A stretch of DNA of 46,584 bases from an uncultured Flavihumibacter sp. (GTDB lineage: Bacteria > Bacteroidota > Bacteroidia > Chitinophagales > Chitinophagaceae), in NCBI GenBank assembly GCA_946482545.1, contig CAMLRX010000019.1:1-46584 (forward strand), read 5' to 3'. A program made the position numbers and the translations under genes. Positions 9,111 to 16,765 of the stretch are shown piece by piece. The notes beneath the pieces were generated by a model. The model was not told the DNA's origin, searched no databases, and saw only the letters and a program-made list of their open reading frames with translations. Position 1 is the first letter of the stretch, and each line of letters begins with the position of its first letter.

Positions 9111-9148
9111 AAAGTCCATTAATATGAGAGATTAATGGACTTTTTTTT
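9111..9148 (+). terminator. rho-independent terminator after DUF4270 gene
   Basis: A perfect 13-bp stem (9111-9123 with 9131-9143), a 7-nt loop ATGAGAG, and a run of eight T (9141-9148), the first three of which pair in the stem. The A-rich start of the stem makes it plausible in the reverse direction too, although only a plus-strand gene ends here. Confidence 0.85.
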
Positions 9149-9185
9149 ACCTGGATAACCTATTATTTATCAAATATTAATTTTC

Positions 9186-10439
9186 ATGCCTTATTTGTTC
9201 ACTTCCGAAAGTGTTTCTGAGGGCCATCCCGATAAGGTGGCAGACCAGATATCTGATGCCCTGATTGATAACTTCCTGGCTTTCGACCCACAGTCTAAAG
9301 TAGCCTGCGAAACGTTGGTTACAACCGGCCAGGTGGTACTGGCGGGTGAAGTTAAGTCCAAAGCTTACCTCGATGTGCAGGAAATCGCCCGTGGTGTGAT
9401 CCGCAAAATCGGCTACACCAAGAGCGAATATATGTTTGAAGCCAACTCCTGCGGTATCCTTTCCGCTATCCACGAGCAGTCTTCAGATATCAACCAGGGC
9501 GTTGACCGTAAGAAGAAAGAAGAACAAGGTGCCGGAGACCAGGGTATGATGTTCGGTTACGCGACCAACGAAACCGAAGATTACATGCCACTTGCACTCG
9601 ATCTGGCCCACAAAGTGCTGATCGAACTCGCTGCCCTGAGAAGAGAAAACAAGCAGATCAAATACCTTCGTCCCGACGCGAAAAGCCAGGTGACACTGGA
9701 ATATGACGACAACAACAAGCCCATCCGCATCGACGCAATCGTGGTATCTACCCAGCACGATGACTTCGATACTGAAGCCAAAATGCTGGCCCAGATCAAG
9801 AAGGACATCGTGAACATCCTGATTCCACGTGTGAAGACCAAGTACAAAAAGTACGCGAAACTCTTCAACGATAAAATCAAGTACCACATCAACCCCACCG
9901 GTAAATTCGTAATCGGCGGACCACACGGCGATACCGGTCTTACCGGCCGTAAAATCATTGTGGATACCTACGGTGGTAAAGGTGCACACGGTGGTGGCGC
10001 TTTCAGCGGAAAAGATCCTTCCAAAGTGGACCGTTCAGCCGCTTACGCTACCCGTCACATCGCTAAAAACCTGGTAGCTGCCGGCCTTTGCGATGAAGTA
10101 CTGGTACAGGTTTCTTACGCCATCGGCGTGGCGCAGCCAATGGGTGTTTACATCAATACTTACGGCACCGCGAAAGTGGATATGTCCGACGGCGAAATCG
10201 CCAAGATAGTTGAAGGTATCTTCGATATGCGTCCTTACTTTATCGAACAGCGACTGAAACTCCGCAACCCCATTTACAGTGAAACTGCTGCTTACGGGCA
10301 CATGGGCCGCAAGCACGAAGTGGTGGAAAAAACTTTCGTTTCCCCTGATGGCAAGCAGGTAAAGAAAAAAGTGGAGTTATTTACCTGGGAGAAACTGGAT
10401 TATGTGAGCAAGGTGAAGAAGGCTTTCGGGTTAAAATAG
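9186..10439 (+). CDS. metK: S-adenosylmethionine synthase MetK
   Basis: MetK makes S-adenosylmethionine from methionine and ATP. The 417-residue protein is typical for Bacteroidota. Motifs visible are [18 protein letters not shown] at the N-terminus, the ATP-binding loop [15 protein letters not shown], and the phosphate-binding region [36 protein letters not shown] and the C-terminal AYGHMG are also conserved. The gene stands alone between two terminators (9111-9148 and 10545-10576). Its product supplies several SAM-dependent enzymes in this window (RlmB-type, RsmB-type, QueA). Codon use looks more uniform than its neighbours, as expected for a highly expressed gene. Confidence 0.97.
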   Translation: MPYLFTSESVSEGHPDKVADQISDALIDNFLAFDPQSKVACETLVTTGQVVLAGEVKSKAYLDVQEIARGVIRKIGYTKSEYMFEANSCGILSAIHEQSSDINQGVDRKKKEEQGAGDQGMMFGYATNETEDYMPLALDLAHKVLIELAALRRENKQIKYLRPDAKSQVTLEYDDNNKPIRIDAIVVSTQHDDFDTEAKMLAQIKKDIVNILIPRVKTKYKKYAKLFNDKIKYHINPTGKFVIGGPHGDTGLTGRKIIVDTYGGKGAHGGGAFSGKDPSKVDRSAAYATRHIAKNLVAAGLCDEVLVQVSYAIGVAQPMGVYINTYGTAKVDMSDGEIAKIVEGIFDMRPYFIEQRLKLRNPIYSETAAYGHMGRKHEVVEKTFVSPDGKQVKKKVELFTWEKLDYVSKVKKAFGLK

Positions 10440-10441
10440 GT

Positions 10442-10478
10442 TTCACGCAAAGACGCAAAGGAGCAAGGACGCAAGGAG
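10442..10478 (-). repeat. dispersed GACGCAAAG-type repeat, copy 1 (inverted)
   Basis: A 37-bp element beginning TTCACGCAAAGACGCAAAGG directly after metK. It is the reverse complement of the copy at 10681-10717 with 35 of 37 positions matching. Shorter related copies lie at 10726-10740, 38886-38912 and 39035-39064. It is built from degenerate units of the form ACGCAAAG. It is non-coding. Confidence 0.75.
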
Positions 10479-10544
10479 TTGTTGAGTAATAGCATACCTG
10501 TGTTATTTCATGACCACCGTTGTGTTTAAGCTTAATGATAGAGA

Positions 10545-10576
10545 GGACGTATCTTTTTAGGTACGTTCTTTTTTTT
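10545..10576 (+). terminator. rho-independent terminator after metK
   Basis: GGACGTATC (10545-10553) pairs with GGTACGTTC (10560-10568) through nine pairs including two G-U pairs, with a TTTTTA loop, then eight T (10569-10576). It lies between the two inverted repeat copies, about 105 bp after the metK stop. Confidence 0.75.
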
Positions 10577-10680
10577 GAACTTAAATGAACGCCAATCCTG
10601 CTGTAATGAATGAACGATTAGATTCCCCAAAGCCCATCTTCCAATGCTTAAAATGATTTGCATCTCGACTAATTCAGCTG

Positions 10681-10717
10681 CTCTTTGCGTCTTTGCTCCT
10701 TTGCGTCTTTGCGTGAA
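10681..10717 (+). repeat. dispersed GACGCAAAG-type repeat, copy 2
   Basis: A 37-bp element ending GTCTTTGCGTGAA, inverted relative to copy 1 at 10442-10478 (two mismatches). It is followed by a partial copy (ACGTCTTTGCGTGAA) at 10726-10740, whose TTTG forms the -33 element of the rlmB promoter. Copies 1 and 2 could form a long stem enclosing about 200 bp in a read-through transcript. Confidence 0.75.
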
Positions 10718-10730
10718 CTGCTGTTACGTC

Positions 10731-10762
10731 TTTGCGTGAACCACCGTCTTTCCGTATTTTTG
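10731..10762 (+). promoter_or_regulatory. Bacteroidota promoter of the RlmB-type gene
   Basis: TTTG at 10731-10734 and TATTTTTG at 10755-10762, separated by 20 bp, match the -33/-7 consensus well. The start codon chosen for the methyltransferase (10783) lies 20 bp downstream. The -33 box is inside a dispersed repeat copy. Confidence 0.6.
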
Positions 10763-10782
10763 TCCCTACCTTAAAAATCACC

Positions 10783-11550
10783 ATGCGCACTTTTCGTACA
10801 AACCAGCAGCAACGTCCTAAAAAGAGCACCCTTATTGTAGGGCCTGAAGCCATTTCCAAAGCCTTACAGGAAGGAAAAGCCCTGGACCGGATTTATATGC
10901 AGAACAATCTTACCGGACAGGCTGCTGACGTGGTGCGGAAACTGGCACAGGAACACCAGGTACCCGTGAACCGTGTGCCGGTGGAGAAACTGAACGCTTT
11001 CCACGTAACCGACCACAATGGGTTTGTTGCCGTGATCTCCAAAATAAGGTATTACGACCTGCAACAGGTAATCTCTTATGTGGTGGACAAAGGCGAAGTA
11101 CCTTTGCTGCTGATCCTCGACGGCGTTACCGATATCCGGAACATCGGCGCTATTGCGCGTACTGCTTATTGTTGCGGTGTTCATGCCATTGTGATACCCG
11201 ACAAAGGTGTAGGTGCCCTCAATGACGACGCTATACTCACTTCGGCCGGAGCTTTGGAAAAAATCCCCGTATGCCGTGTGAACAGCCTGATGAAAGCCGT
11301 GGATGATATGCACCTCAACGGTCTCCAGGTATTCGCCAGTGAGATGACCGCCGAAACCAGCATCCGTGATATCGATCTTTCTATCCCCTGCGCCCTGGTG
11401 ATCGGCAGCGAAGAGAAGGGCATTCAACCTTCCCTGATGAAGATATGCGACCAGCAGTTCAGGATTCCTATGAAAGGAGATTTTGAATCGCTCAATGTAT
11501 CCGTTGCCACTGGAATGATGCTGTATGAAACGATGCGCCAGCGCGGATAA
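10783..11550 (+). CDS. rlmB: SpoU/TrmH family rRNA 2'-O-methyltransferase (RlmB type)
   Basis: A 255-residue SAM-dependent RNA ribose methyltransferase of the SPOUT superfamily. RlmB methylates G2251 of 23S rRNA, but TrmH-family members are hard to separate by sequence alone. The N-terminal substrate-binding domain (LIVGPEAISKALQEGKALDRIY) is present. All three SPOUT motifs are seen: ILDGVTDIRNIGAIARTA (N120, R126), ALVIGSEEKGI, and the knot-forming IPMKGDFESLNVSVATGMML. I use the ATG at 10783. The in-frame start at 10732 lies within the dispersed repeat and upstream of the promoter's -7 box. The downstream HMG-CoA lyase gene follows after 78 bp. Confidence 0.88.
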   Translation: MRTFRTNQQQRPKKSTLIVGPEAISKALQEGKALDRIYMQNNLTGQAADVVRKLAQEHQVPVNRVPVEKLNAFHVTDHNGFVAVISKIRYYDLQQVISYVVDKGEVPLLLILDGVTDIRNIGAIARTAYCCGVHAIVIPDKGVGALNDDAILTSAGALEKIPVCRVNSLMKAVDDMHLNGLQVFASEMTAETSIRDIDLSIPCALVIGSEEKGIQPSLMKICDQQFRIPMKGDFESLNVSVATGMMLYETMRQRG

Positions 11551-11567
11551 TGCCCGATTGTAAATGC

Positions 11568-11610
11568 TGAATTTTGAATGATGGATTAGCAAGCCCTCAT
11601 CCAAAATTCA
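11568..11610 (+). terminator. weak hairpin between rlmB-type and HMG-CoA lyase genes
   Basis: TGAATTTTGAATGA (11568-11581) pairs with TCATCCAAAATTCA (11597-11610), 13 of 14 positions, with a 15-nt loop. No T tract follows, so it may be a processing or attenuation structure and not a true terminator. Confidence 0.35.
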
Positions 11611-11629
11611 AAATTCAAAATTCAAAATT
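11602..11629 (+). repeat. four tandem CAAAATT heptamers
   Basis: Four perfect head-to-tail copies of the 7-bp unit CAAAATT end exactly at the first base of the TTG start codon of the HMG-CoA lyase. Heptamer number changes would alter the leader and possibly the start site. Confidence 0.8.
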
Positions 11630-12477
11630 TGCAAACACTTCAACTCATCGAATGCCCACGGGACGCCATGCAGGGATGGGAACATGCTATTCCAACCGCA
11701 TCCAAGATCGTATATGAAACAGCCTTGCTGAAAGCCGGTTTCCATACGCTCGATTTCGGCAGTTTCGTGAACCCCAAAGCCATCCCTCAAATGGCCGATA
11801 CACCGGAGGTGTTGAATGCATTGCCTTCTTCTAGTACCCATCTGCTTGCTATTGTGGGGAATCTTCGCGGAGCGGAAATGGCCGCAGCTTCTGCTAAGAT
11901 CAAATACATTGGTTTTCCCTTCTCCCTCTCAGAGACTTTCCAGCAGCGCAACACCAACGCCGGCAGGGACGAAGCTTATGAAAGAGTAAAGCAGATACAG
12001 GAATTGTGCACGCGTACCGGGAAGGAACTGGTGGTATACCTTTCGATGGGTTTTGGCAATCCTTACGGCGATCCGTTCAACAATGCACTGGTAACGGAGT
12101 GGGCGGGAAAAATGGTGGCCGCGGGCATCAATATTATTTCTCTGGCCGATACAGTAGGGATAGCTACACCGGAGGAAATATCGGATATAACAAGTAACAT
12201 CATACGAAGTTTTCCAGGTGCAACAATTGGGGTTCACCTGCATGCCACACCCGATTCCTGGAAACAGAAAATCGACGCGGCATTGAACGCGGGCTGCACC
12301 CGCTTCGACGGTGCAATCATGGGTTTCGGTGGTTGCCCTTTGTCTGGCAATGCGCTGGTTGGCAATATACCCATGGAGCAGTTGGTATTTTTCCTGGAAG
12401 AAAAAGGCTTTGATACCGGCATCGATAAAGCTGTACTGGCACAATGTATACAGTTGGCGCAGCGTATTTTCCTGTAA
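11629..12477 (+). CDS. hydroxymethylglutaryl-CoA lyase
   Basis: This enzyme splits HMG-CoA into acetyl-CoA and acetoacetate, in leucine breakdown or ketone metabolism. The protein has 282 residues, slightly short of the usual 300. Active-site signatures are visible: ECPRDAMQG (R11, D12, Q15) at the N-terminus, the metal-binding HxH in IGVHLHATPD, and the catalytic cysteine in MGFGGCPLSGNALVGN. The N-terminus is tight: the family motif begins at residue 8, and the only usable start upstream is the TTG at 11629 because a TAG at 11587 closes the frame. It is followed by the GSCFA gene after 9 bp, so the two form an operon. Confidence 0.85.
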   Translation: MQTLQLIECPRDAMQGWEHAIPTASKIVYETALLKAGFHTLDFGSFVNPKAIPQMADTPEVLNALPSSSTHLLAIVGNLRGAEMAAASAKIKYIGFPFSLSETFQQRNTNAGRDEAYERVKQIQELCTRTGKELVVYLSMGFGNPYGDPFNNALVTEWAGKMVAAGINIISLADTVGIATPEEISDITSNIIRSFPGATIGVHLHATPDSWKQKIDAALNAGCTRFDGAIMGFGGCPLSGNALVGNIPMEQLVFFLEEKGFDTGIDKAVLAQCIQLAQRIFL

Positions 12478-12486
12478 ATTTGCGGG

Positions 12487-13467
12487 ATGGAATTCAGAAG
12501 AGCGCTTGTGGTAAAAAAGATGAAAGAGCCGATCCGGCACCGGCAGCCCATCCTCCTGTTGGGATCCTGCTTTTCAGAACACATTGGGGAGAAATTACGG
12601 GCAGGAAAATTCCGGGTGATGGAGAACCCGCACGGGATTCTTTTTAATCCTGTAAGCATCGCCACCGCCATCAGGGCCTACATTGAGAAACGGGTGTATA
12701 CCGCGGAGGAATTGTTCGAACTGAATGAAACCTGGCACAGTTGGGACCACCACAGCCGATTTTCCGCACCAGACCCGCAGGCTGCCCTTCAGAAAATAAA
12801 TGAAGCGGTGGATGCCGCGCACACTTTCCTGCAGCAAACCGAATGGGTGATCATAACATTAGGATCAGCATTTTCCTATGAACTCGCGGAGAACAATCAA
12901 CCGGTAGCGAATTGCCATAAGGCGCCAGCAAATATTTTCCGGAGGAAACTGCTTTCCGTTGAAGATGTATTGGCCGCAATGGACAATACAATCCACCGGC
13001 TCCGTTTTTTCAACAGTAACATTAAGGTGATTTTCACCATCAGTCCTGTGCGGCACCTCCGCGAAGGAATGGTGGAAAACAACCGGAGTAAAGCGGTGTT
13101 AATACAGGCCGTGCACCACCTGGTGGATAAGTTTGAAGGACTGTATTATTTCCCCGCTTACGAACTGGTAATTGATGACCTGCGCGATTACCGGTTTTAT
13201 GCCGAAGACATGGTACATCCCAACTACCAGGCCACGAGCTATGTTTGGGAGAAGCTGGCCGAAAGTTGCTTTGATGAAGACACCCGTTCCTTACTGGAAG
13301 AATTGCGGAAAACCGACCTGGCATACAGGCACCGTCCATTCAACCCCGAGACCACCCAGCATAAAAAATTTCTGCAGGACCAACTTACGCGTACGGCCGC
13401 CCTGCAGAAAAAATATGATTACCTCGACCTTAGCCGGGAACTACTGTATTTTGCGCAGGGATCCTGA
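12487..13467 (+). CDS. GSCFA domain-containing protein
   Basis: A 326-residue protein with the GSCFA domain, named after the motif seen here as LLLGSCFSEHIG (residues 43-54). The family belongs to the SGNH/GDSL-like hydrolase fold and is widespread in Bacteroidota. Further conserved parts are ENPHGILFNPVSIA, WHSWDHHSRFS, LGSAFSYEL, TISPVRHLREG and the C-terminal DMVHPNYQATSYVW, which may supply the catalytic Asp-His pair. The natural substrate is unknown; an esterase or acyltransferase role on a polysaccharide is possible but not shown. It starts 9 bp after the HMG-CoA lyase. Its last 38 bp overlap the end of the convergent kinase gene. Confidence 0.82.
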   Translation: MEFRRALVVKKMKEPIRHRQPILLLGSCFSEHIGEKLRAGKFRVMENPHGILFNPVSIATAIRAYIEKRVYTAEELFELNETWHSWDHHSRFSAPDPQAALQKINEAVDAAHTFLQQTEWVIITLGSAFSYELAENNQPVANCHKAPANIFRRKLLSVEDVLAAMDNTIHRLRFFNSNIKVIFTISPVRHLREGMVENNRSKAVLIQAVHHLVDKFEGLYYFPAYELVIDDLRDYRFYAEDMVHPNYQATSYVWEKLAESCFDEDTRSLLEELRKTDLAYRHRPFNPETTQHKKFLQDQLTRTAALQKKYDYLDLSRELLYFAQGS

Positions 13468-14530
13468 CGGGGAAATTGTATTCTTCTTTCAGAAACTGCT
13501 CCAGACTTTCCAGTAAACAGAACTGGTTGCGCGCCCTGTCCAGGTTATGGTCCGGGTACCTGGTTCTGTAATACACATCTCCTTTCAGAAAATCCGTCAT
13601 AAAGCGCAGCGCCTGCTGGTAAATCATGATCAGCCCTGAATAATGGATGTGCCGCATTTCCTCCGCGGTAAAGCTGTGTGCCATCTCATGAAGGTAGCCA
13701 TTCAGGATGGCTTTGTAATACTCTTTCCGGATGTGGATTGCGTTAAAATCCGTGCTGTTCTCGTCTACACTACAGGTCATCGTGCGGATCATATCGCCTA
13801 TATCGGAATAGAACCTTCCGGGCATCACGGTATCCATGTCTACAGGACAAACCACTTCATTCGAATCCTTATTAAAGAGGATATTGCTCACTTTGGTATC
13901 GTGGTGCATTACACGTATCCTGTAGTCCGGGTTTTGAAGAATGCTGTTAAAGAAACTGAGGATATATGCTTTCTTTAAAAGTCCGTCCACCAGGTCTTCG
14001 GCCCGGATTTTTCGATCGGGCACGGCATTCCGGATGGCTTCTTCGAATTGTTCGAAGCGGTAACCGAGGTCGTGGAACCGCGGAAGAATTTCCCGGAGCA
14101 GGTGGATGTTGGAGCCGTTCAGCTCATGGGTGAATTGTCCGAAGCAACGTGCGGCGGTGTACGCGAGCTGCGTATTGTCGGCGAGGTCGGGGGAATAGGT
14201 GTTTTCGATAAACTCGAATCCACGCCAGAAGCGGTTTTCATCATCGGTGTATCCCATTTCTCCTTTTGCGGTTAGCAACGGCCTTGGGAGTGCAATGGTG
14301 CTGCCTGTTTGTGCCAGGTAATTCCGTACGATAAGGTAGTTGTGCTGGATATCTTCCGGTTGCTGAAACACGGCGGTGTTCACCACCTGCAGCACAATAT
14401 TGATGTGCCGCAGGTGATCGGTTATTTTATAAGTATGGTTGATCAACCCATTCCCGAGGGGATTGATTTCCGCCTGGGCGGGGTTGATACCAAATTGGGG
14501 CAGTATATGCTGAATCGTAGCCAGGTTCAT
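13430..14530 (-). CDS. N-acetylhexosamine 1-kinase-like APH-family kinase
   Basis: A 366-residue small-molecule kinase of the aminoglycoside phosphotransferase fold. Its catalytic loop is VMHHDTKVSNILF (D211 as base, N216) and its metal-binding motif is PVDMDTVMPG (D231, D233). Several stretches match what I recall of Bifidobacterium NahK, which phosphorylates GalNAc/GlcNAc at C1: the N-terminal LGNGLINHTY, AARCFGQFTHEL, RFHDLGYRFEQF, YSDIGDMIR and LKGDVYYRTRYPDHNLDRAR. The gene is 13 bp downstream of a GH109 alpha-N-acetylgalactosaminidase. A role as the kinase for GalNAc released by that enzyme is therefore a strong inference. Its 3' end overlaps the GSCFA gene by 38 bp. Confidence 0.75.
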   Translation of the reverse strand: MNLATIQHILPQFGINPAQAEINPLGNGLINHTYKITDHLRHINIVLQVVNTAVFQQPEDIQHNYLIVRNYLAQTGSTIALPRPLLTAKGEMGYTDDENRFWRGFEFIENTYSPDLADNTQLAYTAARCFGQFTHELNGSNIHLLREILPRFHDLGYRFEQFEEAIRNAVPDRKIRAEDLVDGLLKKAYILSFFNSILQNPDYRIRVMHHDTKVSNILFNKDSNEVVCPVDMDTVMPGRFYSDIGDMIRTMTCSVDENSTDFNAIHIRKEYYKAILNGYLHEMAHSFTAEEMRHIHYSGLIMIYQQALRFMTDFLKGDVYYRTRYPDHNLDRARNQFCLLESLEQFLKEEYNFPVRIPAQNTVVPG

Positions 14531-14543
14531 GTGAATTGTTGGA

Positions 14544-15866
14544 TCAGTACTCGTCGTTTAAAGCGAAAACAGGCTTCCGGTGCATCCATTCTCCTCCGGT
14601 GAAGTCGGGGAATTCAACAGTTTGGTTACCCAGTTCTATGGATTGTTCGCTAAGGGGTGTGATGGCGCTCCATGCGGCGGCGTCGTACACATCCATTGGC
14701 GTAGGGGTTTTGCGTTTGATGGATTCCACGAAAGCGTGCAGTACGAAGAAGTCCATGCCGCCATGTCCTGCGCCTTCGGTCGATTTGCTCCAGCGTGCCC
14801 ATAGCGGGTGGTCGTATTTTTCGAACCAGGTTTTAGCTTCGTCCCATTGGTGGGCCTTGCTTACACCTTCGATGTGCACGGATTTGTTTACATCCATCCA
14901 AAGACCCTTTGTACCCTGAACGCGGAAGCCGAGTGAGTAGGGACGTGGCAGGTTGGTATCGTGTTGCAGCAGGATGGTTTCGCCGTTCGCGCAGTCGATG
15001 GAGGTGGTTACCACATCGCCGAGCTTGAAGTTCACTTTGGCGTTGGGGTGGTTCTCACTGCCTTTTTCCACCACATAGTTGTGCAGGCCGCGGGCCTTGC
15101 TGCTGAAGGAGTTCAGGCTAAGGAACTTATTGCCCCTGTTGATGTTGATGTAATTGGCAACCGGTCCGATGCCGTGTGTGGGATACAGGTCGCCGTTACG
15201 GTGAACGGAGTGCAGTGTTCTCCAACTGGCTTCGGAGAAGCCTTTCTCCCCGAATTCCGCGCCATCGAATTTAACGGCACGAAGGTCGTGCTGGTAACCG
15301 CCCTGGAGGTGTATGATTTCTCCGAAAACGCCCTGGCGCACCATATTGAGCGCGGCCATCACATCGCGTCGGTAGCATACGTTTTCTAACATCATTACAT
15401 GCGCCTGCGCTTTTTCGGCGGCATGCACCACATCCCAATGGTCCTGGAGGGTAATACCGATCATTACTTCGGAACCGATGTATTTTATACCCGACTCGAT
15501 GCTGCTGATGATCATCGGCTTGTGCCATTCCCATGGTGTGGAAATGATGACGCCGTCGATATCTTTCATTTCCAGCATTTTCTTCCACGCATAAGGATCA
15601 CCGGTGAATATTTTGGGAACGGTTTTGTTGTTTCTGGCGAAGACTTTTTTCGACATCTCGAGCATTCTGTCGTTGATATCGCAGATGGCTACTACATCCA
15701 CATCACTGCGACGGAGGGCATTGTCGAGGTGGTTCTGGCCCCTGTATCCGACGCCTATAAAAGCGAGGCGGACTTTTTTATTCTGGGCGAAAAGACTTCC
15801 CGAGGGAAGGATCGCAAGTCCGGCGGCAGCAATCGCAGACTGCTTTACAAAGTTTCTTCTATCCAT
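14544..15866 (-). CDS. GH109 alpha-N-acetylgalactosaminidase (Gfo/Idh/MocA fold)
   Basis: A 440-residue exported protein of the Gfo/Idh/MocA oxidoreductase fold that closely follows GH109. These are NAD-dependent alpha-N-acetylgalactosaminidases that remove terminal GalNAc, such as the blood-group A sugar, by a redox elimination. It starts with a twin-arginine signal (DRRNFVKQS, then a hydrophobic stretch to about residue 28). The dinucleotide-binding site is FIGVGYRGQ. GH109 hallmarks are ENVCYRRDVM, GGYQHDLR (191-196), LYPTHGIGPV (H231), SKARGLHNYVVEKG, AGHGGMDFF (H368) and the C-terminal FALNDEY. It is upstream of the NahK-like kinase in one transcription unit. Two LacI-type palindromes precede it. 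A plain sugar dehydrogenase is the alternative, but the motif set favours GH109. Confidence 0.85.
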   Translation of the reverse strand: MDRRNFVKQSAIAAAGLAILPSGSLFAQNKKVRLAFIGVGYRGQNHLDNALRRSDVDVVAICDINDRMLEMSKKVFARNNKTVPKIFTGDPYAWKKMLEMKDIDGVIISTPWEWHKPMIISSIESGIKYIGSEVMIGITLQDHWDVVHAAEKAQAHVMMLENVCYRRDVMAALNMVRQGVFGEIIHLQGGYQHDLRAVKFDGAEFGEKGFSEASWRTLHSVHRNGDLYPTHGIGPVANYININRGNKFLSLNSFSSKARGLHNYVVEKGSENHPNAKVNFKLGDVVTTSIDCANGETILLQHDTNLPRPYSLGFRVQGTKGLWMDVNKSVHIEGVSKAHQWDEAKTWFEKYDHPLWARWSKSTEGAGHGGMDFFVLHAFVESIKRKTPTPMDVYDAAAWSAITPLSEQSIELGNQTVEFPDFTGGEWMHRKPVFALNDEY

Positions 15867-15918
15867 TTTTTCCTATTGATGCCTGAAATTAGGGATTGGC
15901 TTTCAATGGAAAAAACGA

Positions 15919-15960
15919 CAAACGTTTGCGCATTTTCAGATATTTTAACGAAAACGTTTG
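15919..15960 (-). promoter_or_regulatory. paired LacI-type operator sites upstream of GH109 gene
   Basis: Two palindromes with a central CG stand upstream of the GH109 start: CAAACGTTTG at 15919-15928 and AAACGTTT at 15952-15959. Their centres are 32 bp apart, three helical turns. On the gene's strand both read CAAACGTTT followed within a base by TCGTT. This is typical of LacI-family operators. No lacI-type gene is in the window. Confidence 0.5.
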
Positions 15961-15968
15961 TGTAAGCC

Positions 15969-16580
15969 TTAATGGATGCGGTCGCCCCTCAATTCCTGGG
16001 TCAAAAGGAGTGCGGCCTCGTATTCGAGCCATGCTTTCCAGCGGGTCCGGACCTGGTCTTTCGGGAGGTAATGTTCCGCCAGTTCAATGAACAAACGGTA
16101 ATGCCCGGCTTCACTTTCCATGAAGCGGCGGTAGAACATACGCATGTATTCATCGTTCAGCCCTTCACTCAGTCGTTTAAAGCGCTCGCAGCTTCTTGCT
16201 TCAATCAGCGCCATAATGAGCAGTTTATCCAGGAAGTAAGCTTCGGTGCTGCCGCCTTTTACTGTAAAGCTCAGCAGGCCGTTTACGTATAGGTCTTTCC
16301 GTTGTTTCCCTAATGGCAGTCCGCGTTTTTTCAATTCTGATAATACCAGTCTGAAATGTCCCCATTCTTCTGTTACGATGGGTGATAATTCCTCCACCAG
16401 CAGATTTTTGTCTGAATACTTCTGAATGAGACTGATGCAGGTGTTGGCGGCTTTCTGCTCGCACCAGGCATGGTCGGTAAGAATAGCCTGGAGGGAAATA
16501 CCGGCGAGGTCCACCCAACGGGGATCGGTGGGAAGTTGAAGGCCCAGGATGTTGCGTGTATCTTCAGAAAGTTGCTCCAT
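15969..16580 (-). CDS. miaE: tRNA-(ms2io6A)-hydroxylase MiaE
   Basis: A 203-residue ferritin-like di-iron protein matching MiaE, which hydroxylates the isopentenyl group of ms2i6A at tRNA position 37 using oxygen. The di-iron ligands appear in helical motifs in the usual order: DHAWCEQKAA, VTEEWGHFRL, IEARSCERFK and ESEAGHYRLF. The protein is normal in length. It has its own upstream region (134 bp to the edge of the divergent bioF-like promoter). Its stop lies 102 bp upstream of the GH109 start on the same strand, with the operator pair in between, so the GH109 genes need not share its transcript. Confidence 0.9.
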   Translation of the reverse strand: MEQLSEDTRNILGLQLPTDPRWVDLAGISLQAILTDHAWCEQKAANTCISLIQKYSDKNLLVEELSPIVTEEWGHFRLVLSELKKRGLPLGKQRKDLYVNGLLSFTVKGGSTEAYFLDKLLIMALIEARSCERFKRLSEGLNDEYMRMFYRRFMESEAGHYRLFIELAEHYLPKDQVRTRWKAWLEYEAALLLTQELRGDRIH

Positions 16581-16714
16581 GTTCCAAAGATAGGAACAGT
16601 AAGGCTTCCGGGAGAATGATCTGTGTCGTAAGAAGAATATTTTCGTTGAAACACTAATTGTTTTTTCAGGGCAACTCCGTGTAAAACAGGTGTTAACACT
16701 AAGGGAAAATACGG

Positions 16715-16746
16715 TTGTTTCACCTCATGTTTTTTGTTGACCTTTG
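16715..16746 (+). promoter_or_regulatory. likely promoter of bioF-like gene
   Basis: TTG (16715-16717) and GACCTTTG (16739-16746) are 21 bp apart. The -7 box deviates from TAnnTTTG at its first base. The start codon is 20 bp downstream. Confidence 0.4.
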
Positions 16747-16765
16747 TGGCTCAAAGTTTTTTCCG

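Noticed and set aside
12475..12482. TAAATTTG box at the end of HMG-CoA lyase
   Set aside because: It lies only 4 bp before the GSCFA start, so the transcript would begin after the ATG; likely chance.
14536..14919. 127-codon plus-strand frame over GH109
   Set aside because: Antisense shadow of a protein with clear GH109 motifs.
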